A DNA stretch of 64,000 bases, from assembly GCA_017404545.1 (NCBI GenBank), contig JAFRCC010000007.1:1-64000 (forward strand). Direction: 5' to 3'. The notes below the pieces were generated by a model. The model saw nothing but the letters and a program-made list of their open reading frames with translations, did not search any database and was not told the DNA's origin. This DNA is from Clostridia bacterium. GTDB taxonomy: Bacteria > Bacillota > Clostridia > TANB77 > CAG-508. Position numbers and translations under genes: made by a program. Below are positions 9,187 to 20,577 of the stretch, piece by piece; position 1 is the stretch's first letter, and each line of letters begins with the position of its first letter.

Positions 9187-9215
9187 ATTATATAATCTTG
9201 ACTTAGGTATGTCAA
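9187..9215 (-). promoter_or_regulatory. Consensus sigma-A promoter of the WG-repeat/ynbB unit
   Basis: Minus strand TTGACA (9215-9210), 17-base spacer, TATAAT (9192-9187): a perfect match in both hexamers, 50 bases upstream of the ATG at 9136 and just after the histidine kinase stop. Confidence 0.85.
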
Positions 9216-9221
9216 TATTTC

Positions 9222-10721
9222 TCATGCCTTCTTCAATTCAAAATAAAATTCCACACCATTATTTTTATTTTTTACACCATATTTATTTTTATAATTATTC
9301 ATAACAGCTTTTACAAAGGATAATCCTATACCAGTTCCACCATTTTCTCTGTTTCTAGAGCTATCCACTTTGTAAAATCGTCCCCATATAGCTTTCATCT
9401 CATCATCAGAAAAGTTCTTTCCCGTGTTGTATACAGATACCCTTACAAAATCGTTTGGGATTTCAACTACGTCTATAACAATTGCTCTCTTACCATTGAC
9501 CTCACTTGAATATTTTATTGCATTAGTTAAATAATTTGTTACTACCTGCTCTATATAAAAATCATCAGCAAACACATTTATTGGATCTTTATTTTCAAAA
9601 GAAATATCGATATTCTGCTCTTTTATCATAACATCACATTTTCTTATATCTTCTTGAATTAAAGATACAATATCAAACTTCTTATTATCAAATTCTCTTT
9701 TTCCATATTCAAGTTTCATAAGTTCTAAAAGTTGCTTTACAAGTTTGTCCATCTTATCTGCTTCATCTAGGATTACCTCAGCATAAAATTTCCTTGATTC
9801 GTCATCATCATTTACATTTTCTATTAAACCTTCTGCATATCCTTGAATTAATGCGATTGGCGTTTTTAATTCATGCGATACGTCAGAAATAAACTGAGTT
9901 CTCATCTCATCAATCTTTGATTTTTCTTTTATATCTCTTTCTAACTCATTATTATTTGCCTTTAGCTCAGTAATAGTATGTTCCAAAGTATCAGACAGAA
10001 TATTTATTCTCTTGCCAAGTTCATCAAGCTCATCATCATTATTTCTCGGAATATATTTTTGAGAAAAATCTAAATTAGTCATTTTTTTAGCAATTCCGTT
10101 CAAATCAAGAATTGGATCCGAAAAATGTTTCGATACAACTAGTGCAATAACTGCAGATACAAGTACTGAAATAATTCCAACAAACACTAGTATTTGGTTG
10201 CTAACCCTTAGGCTATCTTTTATAGCAGATATTGGTGTAACAACAAATAATTCTGCTCCATTATCAAGTGTAGCTAACATAACAATATATATTCTCTCGG
10301 ATTCATAATCTTTTAGCATTTTTATAATAACATTCTGCGATTTATGTAATACTTCTCCAATCTTATTTTTATCGTTGAACGTAATAGTTTTTTTCATGCC
10401 ATCTAAATTATTTACTCTTACTTGATTACTTGCTATAAAATCACCTGTTTGTTCATTTTTTATGAATATATCTAGATTATTTTTAGTAGATTGCTCTTTT
10501 ATAAATTCTCTTATATTTTCTATAGTTTCATTATTGTTGTACATCTCATTTATTTGTTCATATAAATTTTTTTCTATATCTTTTTTGTTATATGTATAAA
10601 ATGCCTCAAGTACAATATTATTAATTATTATTAAAAATATAATTGTTAAAACAATGACAATACATAGAGATAGGAATAATTTTAATCTCACTGATTTGGT
10701 TTTTTGAATCTTTTTATTCAT
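9222..10721 (-). CDS. Sensor histidine kinase (HAMP, HisKA, HATPase)
   Basis: About 499 residues. The ATG at 10721 overlaps the response-regulator stop by 8 bases (ATGAATAA) with AAGGA just upstream. An upstream in-frame TTG at 10739 is less likely. Domains: transmembrane helix at about 16-38, extracellular sensor to about 175, second helix about 178-200, HAMP about 200-255, HisKA with DVSHELKTP (phospho-His near 281), then HATPase_c with N-box NYLTNAIKYSS and G-box GGTGIGLSFVK. The outside domain (about 135 residues) shows no family I recognise. It forms a two-component pair with the overlapping OmpR-type regulator. No resistance or transport gene nearby reveals the signal. Confidence 0.96.
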   Translation of the reverse strand: MNKKIQKTKSVRLKLFLSLCIVIVLTIIFLIIINNIVLEAFYTYNKKDIEKNLYEQINEMYNNNETIENIREFIKEQSTKNNLDIFIKNEQTGDFIASNQVRVNNLDGMKKTITFNDKNKIGEVLHKSQNVIIKMLKDYESERIYIVMLATLDNGAELFVVTPISAIKDSLRVSNQILVFVGIISVLVSAVIALVVSKHFSDPILDLNGIAKKMTNLDFSQKYIPRNNDDELDELGKRINILSDTLEHTITELKANNNELERDIKEKSKIDEMRTQFISDVSHELKTPIALIQGYAEGLIENVNDDDESRKFYAEVILDEADKMDKLVKQLLELMKLEYGKREFDNKKFDIVSLIQEDIRKCDVMIKEQNIDISFENKDPINVFADDFYIEQVVTNYLTNAIKYSSEVNGKRAIVIDVVEIPNDFVRVSVYNTGKNFSDDEMKAIWGRFYKVDSSRNRENGGTGIGLSFVKAVMNNYKNKYGVKNKNNGVEFYFELKKA

Positions 10722-11403
10722 TTTTTCCTTCAACTTCAAATTTGTACCCTACTCCTCTCATAGTACGAATGTATTTTCCTTTTTTTCCTAATTTGTGTCT
10801 AATTTTCTTTATATGGCTATCAATAGTTCTTGAATCACCATAATAATCATAATTCCACACATTATTCAATATTTTATCTCTTGAAAGAGCTATTCCTTCA
10901 TTATCGACTAAATACTTCAAGAGCTCGTACTCTCTCAAACTTAAATCTATTTTCTTTGAATCAACATCTACAGTTCTTCCATCAGAATCTATTACAATTC
11001 CACCATAATCTTTAAGGTCTTTTTCAACTACTTTTGTTCTTTTTAATATTGCCTCAACTCTTGCTACTAATATTTTGGGGCTAAATGGCTTTGAAATATA
11101 TTCATCAACACCAAGCTCAAACCCAAAAAGTTCATCTTGCTCTTCTCCCCTCGCCGTTAACATTATAATTGGAACATTAGATGTTTGTCTAATCTGTCTT
11201 AATACAGACCATCCATCCAATTTAGGCATCATAACATCTAATAATATTAAATCTAATTTTTTATTTTTTTCTTCAAATAGTTGTAAAGCTTCTTCTCCAT
11301 CTGCAGCTTCTAAAATATTGTATCCTTTAACTTTTAAGAAATCATTTATCAATTTTCGCATCCTTGATTCATCATCTACTACAAGAATATTTATATCCGC
11401 CAT
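10714..11403 (-). CDS. OmpR/PhoB-family response regulator
   Basis: 229 residues. Receiver domain with D10/D11, phospho-acceptor D56 in LILLDVMMPKLDG, the conserved T (IIMLTARG) and K (YISKPF). The C-terminal winged helix (about 130-226) has SLREYELLKYL, RTIDSHIKKIRHKLG and the terminal RGVGYKFE. Partner of the kinase encoded immediately downstream with overlapping codons, so translation is coupled. AAAGGA lies 10 bases before the ATG. Targets unknown. Confidence 0.97.
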   Translation of the reverse strand: MADINILVVDDESRMRKLINDFLKVKGYNILEAADGEEALQLFEEKNKKLDLILLDVMMPKLDGWSVLRQIRQTSNVPIIMLTARGEEQDELFGFELGVDEYISKPFSPKILVARVEAILKRTKVVEKDLKDYGGIVIDSDGRTVDVDSKKIDLSLREYELLKYLVDNEGIALSRDKILNNVWNYDYYGDSRTIDSHIKKIRHKLGKKGKYIRTMRGVGYKFEVEGKNE

Positions 11404-11432
11404 AATACTATAATCCTTTCTAATTCAACGCT

Positions 11433-11462
11433 ATTATACATTATAATGGCAAATTATGTCTA
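11433..11462 (-). promoter_or_regulatory. Promoter of the two-component operon
   Basis: Minus strand TAGACA (11462-11457), 18-base spacer, TATAAT (11438-11433), 30 bases before the response-regulator ATG. Confidence 0.6.
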
Positions 11463-11481
11463 TAATGTGAATTAATTTTAA

Positions 11482-11522
11482 AATAAAAAAGAAAACGCAG
11501 ACAATTTAAGCTGTCCACGTTT
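11482..11522 (-). terminator. Terminator of the LPxxG surface-protein gene
   Basis: Arms 11493-11503 and 11512-11522 (AAACGCAGACA type, with wobble pairs), followed on the minus strand by a T run at 11490-11482. Confidence 0.65.
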
Positions 11523-11531
11523 ATTTATTAT

Positions 11532-12689
11532 CTAAAATTTCATTTTTTTATTTTTTCTGTATGCTCTTGCAAACAAAAGAACTACACTAAAAATTGCTAA
11601 TATAATCGTTACTTGCTCCCCTGCCTGAGGTAACTTTGTATCTGCATATGCAGTATTTTCTACATTTTCATCACTTGATTGCTCTTTACTACCTGTTTCT
11701 TCATTGATATTTATTAATTCTTCTTTTTGCTCATCATCTTCACTATCAACAACATCAGGAACAGAATCCCAACTATAATCCCCATTACAATTGAAGAAAT
11801 CTAAATGCCACGATTTTCTATTTGTATTAACAAAAGCTTTTGCAACATTTATACACTCAATTGGACGATACTTTCCATCCTCGTCATCAAAATTTACATA
11901 TACATAATAAATGCAGCTATCTTCCAATTTGCTTAATCCTTCTTCTGCTAATATGATATCTCCACCATAAGAGCCACCACCATTGTATCCATTGAATACA
12001 ATAGCATCATACCATCCAATTTCAACATCTTCATTATAAACTACACCATCGTCACTTGTTTTTGCATTTTCTAGCAATTTTTCCCATTCACTCTTATCAT
12101 CTTGTTTTAGTTTAATTAGTGTATTTATATCACTTATTTTTCCTATTTTTAATTTAAATTTTCTATTTCCTAAATCCCCCATATTATCAAATACTATTCT
12201 CGTAAGTATATCTGACATTCCTGAAAATTTATTGAATGCACTATAATATTTTTCAAATTCCGGTTTTTCTATTTTTCCGCTCTGGGCTACTATTGTAATC
12301 GTATTATCTGTATGATTTTTTGTATATGCCCATGCATACAAGTCCCCTGCACTTTGAACATATTTATCAATATAAGCACCGCTTGGTGTTTCATAACAAT
12401 TATTTTTAGAGTTGTAACTCAATGATTGAAATCTTGCGTTTCCAAGTTCAGAAATAGTAGGAACATCACTTGTATTTGTAAAATATATTCCGAAATATGG
12501 ATTATCTATTTTATCTATACCTTCTATTCTTAACCCCCATCTATTATTTATTTCAATAATACTAAATACTGCATCCTCATATTTTGTATCATTTCCTTCG
12601 CTCCATTCTATGGCTCTACTAAAATGTACATTACCATATACACAAATTGTTACTATAATAATTAAAAATACCTTAATAATCTTTTTCAT
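11532..12689 (-). CDS. Secreted surface protein with LPQAG sorting-like signal
   Basis: 385 residues from an ATG at 12689, preceded by GAGGAGG at 5 bases. An upstream in-frame ATG at 12722 lacks a site. N-terminal signal peptide (MKKIIKVFLIIIVTICVYG, cleavage near SRA). The middle region (about 25-310) is a beta-rich domain I cannot name. A Ser/Glu-rich spacer and then LPQAGEQ, a hydrophobic helix and a basic tail (RAYRKNKKMKF) form a canonical cell-wall sorting signal, with Ala in place of the usual Thr. A sortase would be expected elsewhere, as none is seen here. It has its own terminator and precedes the two-component operon. Confidence 0.85.
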   Translation of the reverse strand: MKKIIKVFLIIIVTICVYGNVHFSRAIEWSEGNDTKYEDAVFSIIEINNRWGLRIEGIDKIDNPYFGIYFTNTSDVPTISELGNARFQSLSYNSKNNCYETPSGAYIDKYVQSAGDLYAWAYTKNHTDNTITIVAQSGKIEKPEFEKYYSAFNKFSGMSDILTRIVFDNMGDLGNRKFKLKIGKISDINTLIKLKQDDKSEWEKLLENAKTSDDGVVYNEDVEIGWYDAIVFNGYNGGGSYGGDIILAEEGLSKLEDSCIYYVYVNFDDEDGKYRPIECINVAKAFVNTNRKSWHLDFFNCNGDYSWDSVPDVVDSEDDEQKEELININEETGSKEQSSDENVENTAYADTKLPQAGEQVTIILAIFSVVLLFARAYRKNKKMKF

Positions 12690-12756
12690 AAAATCCTCCT
12701 CTTCTGTACTTTCATTTAACAATTTTATATCAATAATTTTAATTTAAGTCAAGTCA

Positions 12757-12800
12757 CAAAAAAAACTAAAGTAGGAAATATTATACATATTTCCTACTTT
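12757..12800 (-). terminator. Terminator of groSL
   Basis: Perfect 13-bp arms 12768-12780 and 12788-12800 (AAAGTAGGAAATA) with a 7-base loop and a T run on the minus strand (12764-12757). A T run also lies on the plus side. Confidence 0.9.
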
Positions 12801-12817
12801 AATTTTTTTATTAATCT

Positions 12818-14590
<1,773 letters not shown>

Positions 14591-14872
14591 TTATTCAATT
14601 ATTGCCAATATATCGTCTTGCTTTAAAATAATATAATCTTCTCCTTCATACTTTACTTCCGTTCCTGAATATTTATTTATTACAACTTTGTCCCCTTTTT
14701 TTACACACATTTCCTCTAGTTTTCCATCAACAATTTTTCCAGGGCCTACCTCAATAACCTCAGCTATATGTTGACTTTCTTTTGAAGAGCTACTTAGAAT
14801 AATTCCACTATTCGTGGTTTCTTCACCTTCTATCATTTTTACTACTGCTCTGTTTAATAATGGTTTTAACAT
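14591..14872 (-). CDS. groS: Co-chaperonin GroES
   Basis: 93 residues, the normal size. N-terminus MLKPLLNRAVVKMIEGEETT, the mobile-loop region SGIILSSSSKE and the C-terminal YIILKQDDILAIIE match the Cpn10 family. It caps GroEL rings. CCTCCTT complement (AAAGGAGG) lies just upstream of the ATG. I see no CIRCE inverted repeat in the 120 bases upstream, so HrcA control is not evident. Confidence 0.98.
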   Translation of the reverse strand: MLKPLLNRAVVKMIEGEETTNSGIILSSSSKESQHIAEVIEVGPGKIVDGKLEEMCVKKGDKVVINKYSGTEVKYEGEDYIILKQDDILAIIE

Positions 14873-14992
14873 TATACTACCTCCTTTAATATTACAAAAT
14901 CTTAATATATTCCTATATAATATTTATAATATTCATGCGGATAACTTTAAGAATAAAAATCTTCTAATTATCTTAAATATTGTATAAGAAAA

Positions 14993-15021
14993 ATTAGCAG
15001 TCTATCTTGTAGACTGCTAAT
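14993..15021 (-). terminator. Terminator of pyrG
   Basis: Perfect 12-bp arms ATTAGCAGTCTA (14993-15004) and complement (15010-15021) with a 5-base loop, followed on the minus strand by TTTTTCTTA. Confidence 0.85.
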
Positions 15022-15090
15022 AATTTATACCCATTATTTTGAAATGTCAATAATAAATATTATTTTTCACATATAATTCACATTTCATAA

Positions 15091-16719
<1,629 letters not shown>

Positions 16720-16734
16720 CTACCATCTAGTTTA

Positions 16735-16794
16735 CAAAACAAAAAAATAGATTAAAAAATCTCACCCATCCTTAGGGGTTTTTTTTTAATCTAT
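16735..16794 (-). terminator. Terminator-like hairpin in the pyrG leader (attenuator candidate)
   Basis: Arms 16782-16794 and 16747-16759 (ATAGATTAAAAAA and complement) with a CCCC/GGGT inner pairing, followed by seven Ts on the minus strand. It lies between the pyrG promoter and the pyrG start, so it can stop pyrG transcription before the gene. pyrG of Bacillus is controlled by leader attenuation. The start-site G-run used there is not evident here. Confidence 0.65.
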
Positions 16795-16814
16795 CCAAAT
16801 AAACTATACTATAT

Positions 16815-16843
16815 ATATTATCATGTTTTCATACTTATTGCAA
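16815..16843 (-). promoter_or_regulatory. Probable pyrG promoter
   Basis: Minus strand TTGCAA (16843-16838), 17-base spacer, TAATAT (16820-16815), upstream of the leader hairpin. Confidence 0.5.
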
Positions 16844-16892
16844 GTATAATTTAAAATATATTCCATTTATATATTTTTTTCTTAAAATGGGA

Positions 16893-16932
16893 AAGGACTG
16901 ACATTAGCCTTACAAGGCCGACGTCAGTCCTT
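16893..16932 (-). terminator. Strong hairpin after the 76-aa orphan gene
   Basis: AAGGACTGAC (16923-16932 read on the minus strand) pairs with 16893-16902, and an inner GCCTT/AGGC pairing extends the stem. Its GC content is much higher than that of neighbouring terminators. The U-run after it is weak. Confidence 0.75.
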
Positions 16933-16949
16933 CATTGTGATTCGGATAT

Positions 16950-17180
16950 TTAATCGCATTCCGCTGTACGAACACAGAGCTCGCAGTGGTTTTCATCTTC
17001 GAAAACTTCGCAGATAACACCTTCTGAAGAAAGAACTTCTGCAATGTTGGTCAGAGTCCAACGCTCACCAGTTACAGTGATTTTTCCAGCCTTGTAAGTA
17101 TCCTTTGCAAGACACTTCTCAACCAGATATTCAAAGAACTCAGCGATATCCTTGCGGATAATAGCTTCGATTACGCCCAT
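16950..17180 (-). CDS. Small GC-richer orphan protein (76 aa)
   Basis: 76 residues (MGVIEAIIRKDIAEFFEYLV...), not recognised. The N-terminal half looks helical and amphipathic. Four cysteines are present: one in the helical half (EKCLAK) and three near the C-terminus (VICEV, NHCELCVR, AECD). HCELC could bind a metal, which is speculative. Codon use is visibly GC-richer than in flanking genes (many AAG, CTC, GAC codons), and the gene has its own promoter, folded leader, AGGGGGG ribosome site and GC-rich terminator. It looks like a self-contained acquired unit. See also 21236 and 26407. Confidence 0.75.
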   Translation of the reverse strand: MGVIEAIIRKDIAEFFEYLVEKCLAKDTYKAGKITVTGERWTLTNIAEVLSSEGVICEVFEDENHCELCVRTAECD

Positions 17181-17207
17181 CTCACTTACCCCCCTTCATT
17201 AGTAATA

Positions 17208-17248
17208 AATCCGCTTTGGGTTGTGCTAGGGGTATTCCCTATCGGATT
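17208..17248 (-). promoter_or_regulatory. Folded 5' leader of the 76-aa gene
   Basis: On the minus strand AATCCG (17248-17243) pairs with CGGATT (17213-17208). Inside it TAGGG-AATAC-CCCTA forms a second hairpin, followed by an unpaired A/C-rich strand GCACAACCCAAAG. The predicted transcription start (about 17247) coincides with the first stem base. It does not match any riboswitch class I can place. Confidence 0.5.
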
Positions 17249-17253
17249 GTTAT

Positions 17254-17282
17254 ATGTTATCATACTTTCTATAATATGTCAA
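17254..17282 (-). promoter_or_regulatory. Promoter of the 76-aa gene
   Basis: Minus strand TTGACA (17282-17277), 17-base spacer, TAACAT (17259-17254). Confidence 0.6.
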
Positions 17283-17290
17283 CTAAATTG

Positions 17291-17956
17291 TTAATTTTTT
17301 TCTACAATTTCACCTTGTTTTTTATAAATACTATTTTCTTTTACTACACCTCTTACAGATGAAAGTGGATAAATATTTGTATTTTTTCCAATTACGCTAC
17401 CAGGATTCAAGATTGACCCGCAACCAACTTCTACATTATCTCCAATCATGGCTCCAAATTTTTTTAAACCTGTTTCTATCTTTTTATCGCCATTTTTTAC
17501 AACTACTAATTTTTTGTCTGATTTTACATTTGATGTAATAGAGCCTGCCCCCATGTGAGATTTAAACCCTAGTATAGAGTCGCCTACATAATTGTAATGT
17601 GGTACTTGCACATTATTAAATAAAATTACATTTTTAAGCTCCGTTGAATTTCCTACAACCGAATTTTCTCCAATTATTGCATTACCCCTAATAAAAGCAC
17701 AATGTCTAATCTCTGCACCTTTTCCTATTATTGCTGGTCCATTTATATATGCAGTTGGTGCAACTTTGGCATCTTTTGCAATCCACACATTTTCACTAGT
17801 TTTGTTATAATCGTTACTATCAAGTTTTTCTCCTAATTCAATAATAAAGTCTTTTATTTTTGGTAAAACTTCCCATGGATATTCACATCCATTAAATATT
17901 TCTTTTGCAATTGTTTCATCTAAATTATATAAATTTTCTATTTTACATTCTTTCAT
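17291..17956 (-). CDS. GlmU-like left-handed beta-helix acyltransferase
   Basis: 221 residues. After an N-terminal segment of about 50 residues (YPWEVLPKIKDFIIELG), hexapeptide repeats run from about 52 to 205 (VWIAKDAKVAPTAYINGPAIIG..., VIGKNTNIYPLSSVRG), the left-handed beta-helix fold. The layout matches the acyltransferase half of GlmU-type enzymes without the nucleotidyltransferase domain, which are often annotated as UDP-GlcNAc diphosphorylase-like. The His of GAEIRHCAFIRGN and the NYVGDSILG stretch fit the sugar-phosphate acetyltransferase active site. The exact substrate cannot be set from sequence. GGGAGG precedes the ATG. Divergent from deoD. Confidence 0.85.
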   Translation of the reverse strand: MKECKIENLYNLDETIAKEIFNGCEYPWEVLPKIKDFIIELGEKLDSNDYNKTSENVWIAKDAKVAPTAYINGPAIIGKGAEIRHCAFIRGNAIIGENSVVGNSTELKNVILFNNVQVPHYNYVGDSILGFKSHMGAGSITSNVKSDKKLVVVKNGDKKIETGLKKFGAMIGDNVEVGCGSILNPGSVIGKNTNIYPLSSVRGVVKENSIYKKQGEIVEKN

Positions 17957-18016
17957 AAAAAACTTCCTCCCTTTACTGATAATTGTATATTTCTAAAGTA
18001 TTGTTATTATATACTC

Positions 18017-18046
18017 TTTACGAAAGTTTTGCAACAGTGATATAAT
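18017..18046 (+). promoter_or_regulatory. Promoter of deoD
   Basis: TTTACG (18017-18022), 18-base spacer, TATAAT (18041-18046), 28 bases before the deoD ATG. Confidence 0.65.
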
Positions 18047-18073
18047 CATAGAAATTTTAAAGGAGGTAATTCT

Positions 18074-18793
18074 ATGACACCACATATTAATGCAAAAGAA
18101 GGAGATATTTCAAAAATTGTTTTGGCACCTGGAGATCCCCTAAGAGCAAAATACATTGCAGAAAACTTTTTAGAGCACTATCGTGTAGTTAATACTGTCA
18201 GAAATATATTAGCTTATACAGGATTATACAAAGGAAAAGAAATAACTATATTTTCAACAGGTATGGGAATGCCAAGTATGGGAATTTATTGCTACGAATT
18301 ATATAAATTTTACGGCGTAGAAAAAATTATTAGAATTGGATCTTGTGGAGCATATTCTGCAGATTTAAATATTTTTGATACACTTTTAGTTGATAAAAGC
18401 TATACAGAAGGAAATTTTGCAATGGCTTTAAATAATGAAAATTGTCATTTAACACAAGCATCTCAAAATCTAAATAAAATCATTGAAAAAACTGCTACAG
18501 AGCAAAATTTAAAATGTATTAAAACAAATGTATTCTGTGGTGAATGTTTTGATTACTACATTGCAGATTTAAATACTTTATTAAGCAGATTACCTAAAGA
18601 ATATAACCTTACTGCTGCAGAAATGGAATCATTTGCATTATTTTATACTGCCAAATACCTAAATAAAGAAGCTGCTTGTCTACTAACAGTTGTTGACTCT
18701 CATGCTAAAAAACAAGAAATTTCTTCAGAAGAAAGAGAAAAATCTTTAAATGATATGATAAAACTCTCATTGGAAAGTTGTTTAAAATTGTAA
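18074..18793 (+). CDS. deoD: Purine-nucleoside phosphorylase, DeoD type
   Basis: 239 residues, the length of hexameric bacterial PNPs. Motifs: LAPGDPLRAKYIAENFL (phosphate-binding GDP, R24), STGMGMPSMGIYCYEL (about 64-79), RIGSCGAY and AAEMESFALFY (ribose-binding Met/Glu near 180). The general acid Asp is in VVDSHAKK near 205. It cleaves purine (deoxy)ribonucleosides with phosphate for salvage. AAAGGAGG lies 8 bases before the ATG. Single gene with its own promoter and terminator, one of the few plus-strand genes in the left half. Confidence 0.97.
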   Translation: MTPHINAKEGDISKIVLAPGDPLRAKYIAENFLEHYRVVNTVRNILAYTGLYKGKEITIFSTGMGMPSMGIYCYELYKFYGVEKIIRIGSCGAYSADLNIFDTLLVDKSYTEGNFAMALNNENCHLTQASQNLNKIIEKTATEQNLKCIKTNVFCGECFDYYIADLNTLLSRLPKEYNLTAAEMESFALFYTAKYLNKEAACLLTVVDSHAKKQEISSEEREKSLNDMIKLSLESCLKL

Positions 18794-18795
18794 AC

Positions 18796-18831
18796 AAAAA
18801 GCTGAACTTCATTCTGAAGTCCAGCTTTTTA
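18796..18831. terminator. Bidirectional terminator between deoD and the anti-sigma gene
   Basis: AAAAAGCTG(G/A)ACTTC arms around ATTCT, with A and T runs on both sides. It lies between two convergent stops (18793 and 18832). Confidence 0.9.
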
Positions 18832-20577
18832 TTATTCAATTGCTATGGTATATTCAAATATTCCTTCGTGATTTAATATTGTAGTAATTGGTAAAATTTC
18901 TTTTGTTCCATCCACATGTATCGCTTCTATCGCTGTACATTCCTTGCTTGTACCATCAGGTAATGAAATTGATAATACCTTTTCATTCATCTCTAATATC
19001 TTATTTTGATGGTCTGTTTGCCCAAGTACAAAACCATGATTTCCTGGTTCACCTTCAAATGTAGAAGAAACTGAATTCTTCAAGTATGACTCAATATCAA
19101 TTTCGATTGTTTTATTGTCTTTTGTTGCATATGCAACGCATATTTTATCTTTAGTTCCAATCTCTCCTAAATATATTGCTGATGCATTTGCATAATTATT
19201 AACTCCTTGCTTTCTTACGTCGTAATTAGAATATTCATTGTATACTTGTACACTATATTCTTTTGCATAAAAATTATAAATATAATTCTCTTTAAAAGTA
19301 TCTTTTGCTCCTAACTTTTCTTTTGCACCTTGCTTTAATTCAAGAGTTATACTTCCATCTTCCTTTAAACATAGTGTCAATTCTTCGTTTTCCCTTTTAT
19401 CTATAACTTTCGAATCTGTAACATTATAACCTTCTATTTTCAAGTATTGGTCATATTTGTGAATGCAATTTGAAAATTTCAATTTTGCTATAATAAATCC
19501 ATCTTCATCAGTTTTTATGCTTTCGACTCCCGTTATAAGTTTAGTTTTCTTGCCATCCACAATACTCATATGATATAAGCAATTGTCGTTTATATAATAC
19601 ACATTATTTGATGCACCAGTCCAACCATATGCTTGAATATAATCACCTTCATTAGCCATTATTTTGTATGTTTTATTACCATCTTGAGAGCTGTATGAAA
19701 TTACATTGTTTGAAACATCTGTCATATTAATATGCTCTAGGCTATCTATTATTTTCTTTGTTCCATCCGTCTTTATTGCACTTACATAATAATATAGTTC
19801 ATCTGAATCAGCTCTAGGCTCTGTTTCTTCTTCAAATCCAGAAATATTTTTTAAACCTTCTATTTTACCTTGATCATAAAAATTAAATTCGTAATCACTC
19901 GTATCATATGGAGTAGTTTCTCCATTTAAAATTTGTACAACATCTACAGTTTTATCCTTCATTAGTAATAATACATATGGAAATTCCTTTGATTCCATGC
20001 TACATACAAAAACATCTTCAACCTCACCATTTATTTGCGATACTTTATACATTTTACTTGAATCTAATCTTAATTTATATAGATTTAAAAATTCTTTTTT
20101 TAGTTGTATCGCTACATTTCCATCAGTTGTTAAAACTGCTTTTATCAAGTCGTTTTCATGAACTTTTTTCTCTTTATTTTCTTCAACTTTTACTTCCTCG
20201 TTCTTTACCTCTGCAACCGTATAATCACTAGCCGTTGAGCCACCATTTATATTAACTGAAGTAACTTGAGAATTATTGTCTTCCGTTTTTTTATTTGAAG
20301 CTCCGTATAATGCTACTCCAGCCCCAACAGAAACAGCAACTACAAAAGATGCAGCAACAGCTGTGAAATTTTTTATTTTTCTATATAAATTATGCTCTTT
20401 TGTTTTTTCGTTTTTTGTATGGAATTCGATTGTTTTATTTTCGGATTTATTCTTTTTATTATCAGAAGCTAGATTTTGAATTTCAAAATTCTTGAAAATA
20501 TCATTTGCTTTGCTCGATATAATCTTATCTTGCTGTAACTTCTTTTTTATAAACAAATCTTTTTCTTCATCTAACAT
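18832..20577 (-). CDS. Membrane anti-sigma-like protein with large extracellular domain
   Basis: About 581 residues from an ATG at 20577, with GGTGAG 4 bases upstream. An ATG at 20589 is too close to AAGGA. The gene overlaps the ECF sigma stop by 11 bases, so the pair is cotranslated. Cytoplasmic N-terminus (about 70 residues, helical, no CxxC zinc site), one transmembrane helix at about 71-93 (FTAVAASFVVAVSVGAG), then about 490 outside residues with repeated beta-rich segments (DGNVAIQLKKE, DGSITLELKQG). Position and topology indicate that it holds the sigma factor and senses an envelope signal. It is not a recognisable RsgI or RsiV. Confidence 0.8.
   Translation of the reverse strand: MLDEEKDLFIKKKLQQDKIISSKANDIFKNFEIQNLASDNKKNKSENKTIEFHTKNEKTKEHNLYRKIKNFTAVAASFVVAVSVGAGVALYGASNKKTEDNNSQVTSVNINGGSTASDYTVAEVKNEEVKVEENKEKKVHENDLIKAVLTTDGNVAIQLKKEFLNLYKLRLDSSKMYKVSQINGEVEDVFVCSMESKEFPYVLLLMKDKTVDVVQILNGETTPYDTSDYEFNFYDQGKIEGLKNISGFEEETEPRADSDELYYYVSAIKTDGTKKIIDSLEHINMTDVSNNVISYSSQDGNKTYKIMANEGDYIQAYGWTGASNNVYYINDNCLYHMSIVDGKKTKLITGVESIKTDEDGFIIAKLKFSNCIHKYDQYLKIEGYNVTDSKVIDKRENEELTLCLKEDGSITLELKQGAKEKLGAKDTFKENYIYNFYAKEYSVQVYNEYSNYDVRKQGVNNYANASAIYLGEIGTKDKICVAYATKDNKTIEIDIESYLKNSVSSTFEGEPGNHGFVLGQTDHQNKILEMNEKVLSISLPDGTSKECTAIEAIHVDGTKEILPITTILNHEGIFEYTIAIE

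Noticed and set aside
14873..14990. CIRCE operator upstream of groS
   Set aside because: No TTAGCACTC/GAGTGCTAA pair could be found in either strand.
16810..16830. G-run for reiterative transcription at pyrG
   Set aside because: The predicted start region is A/T-rich without GGG, so the Bacillus mechanism cannot be claimed.
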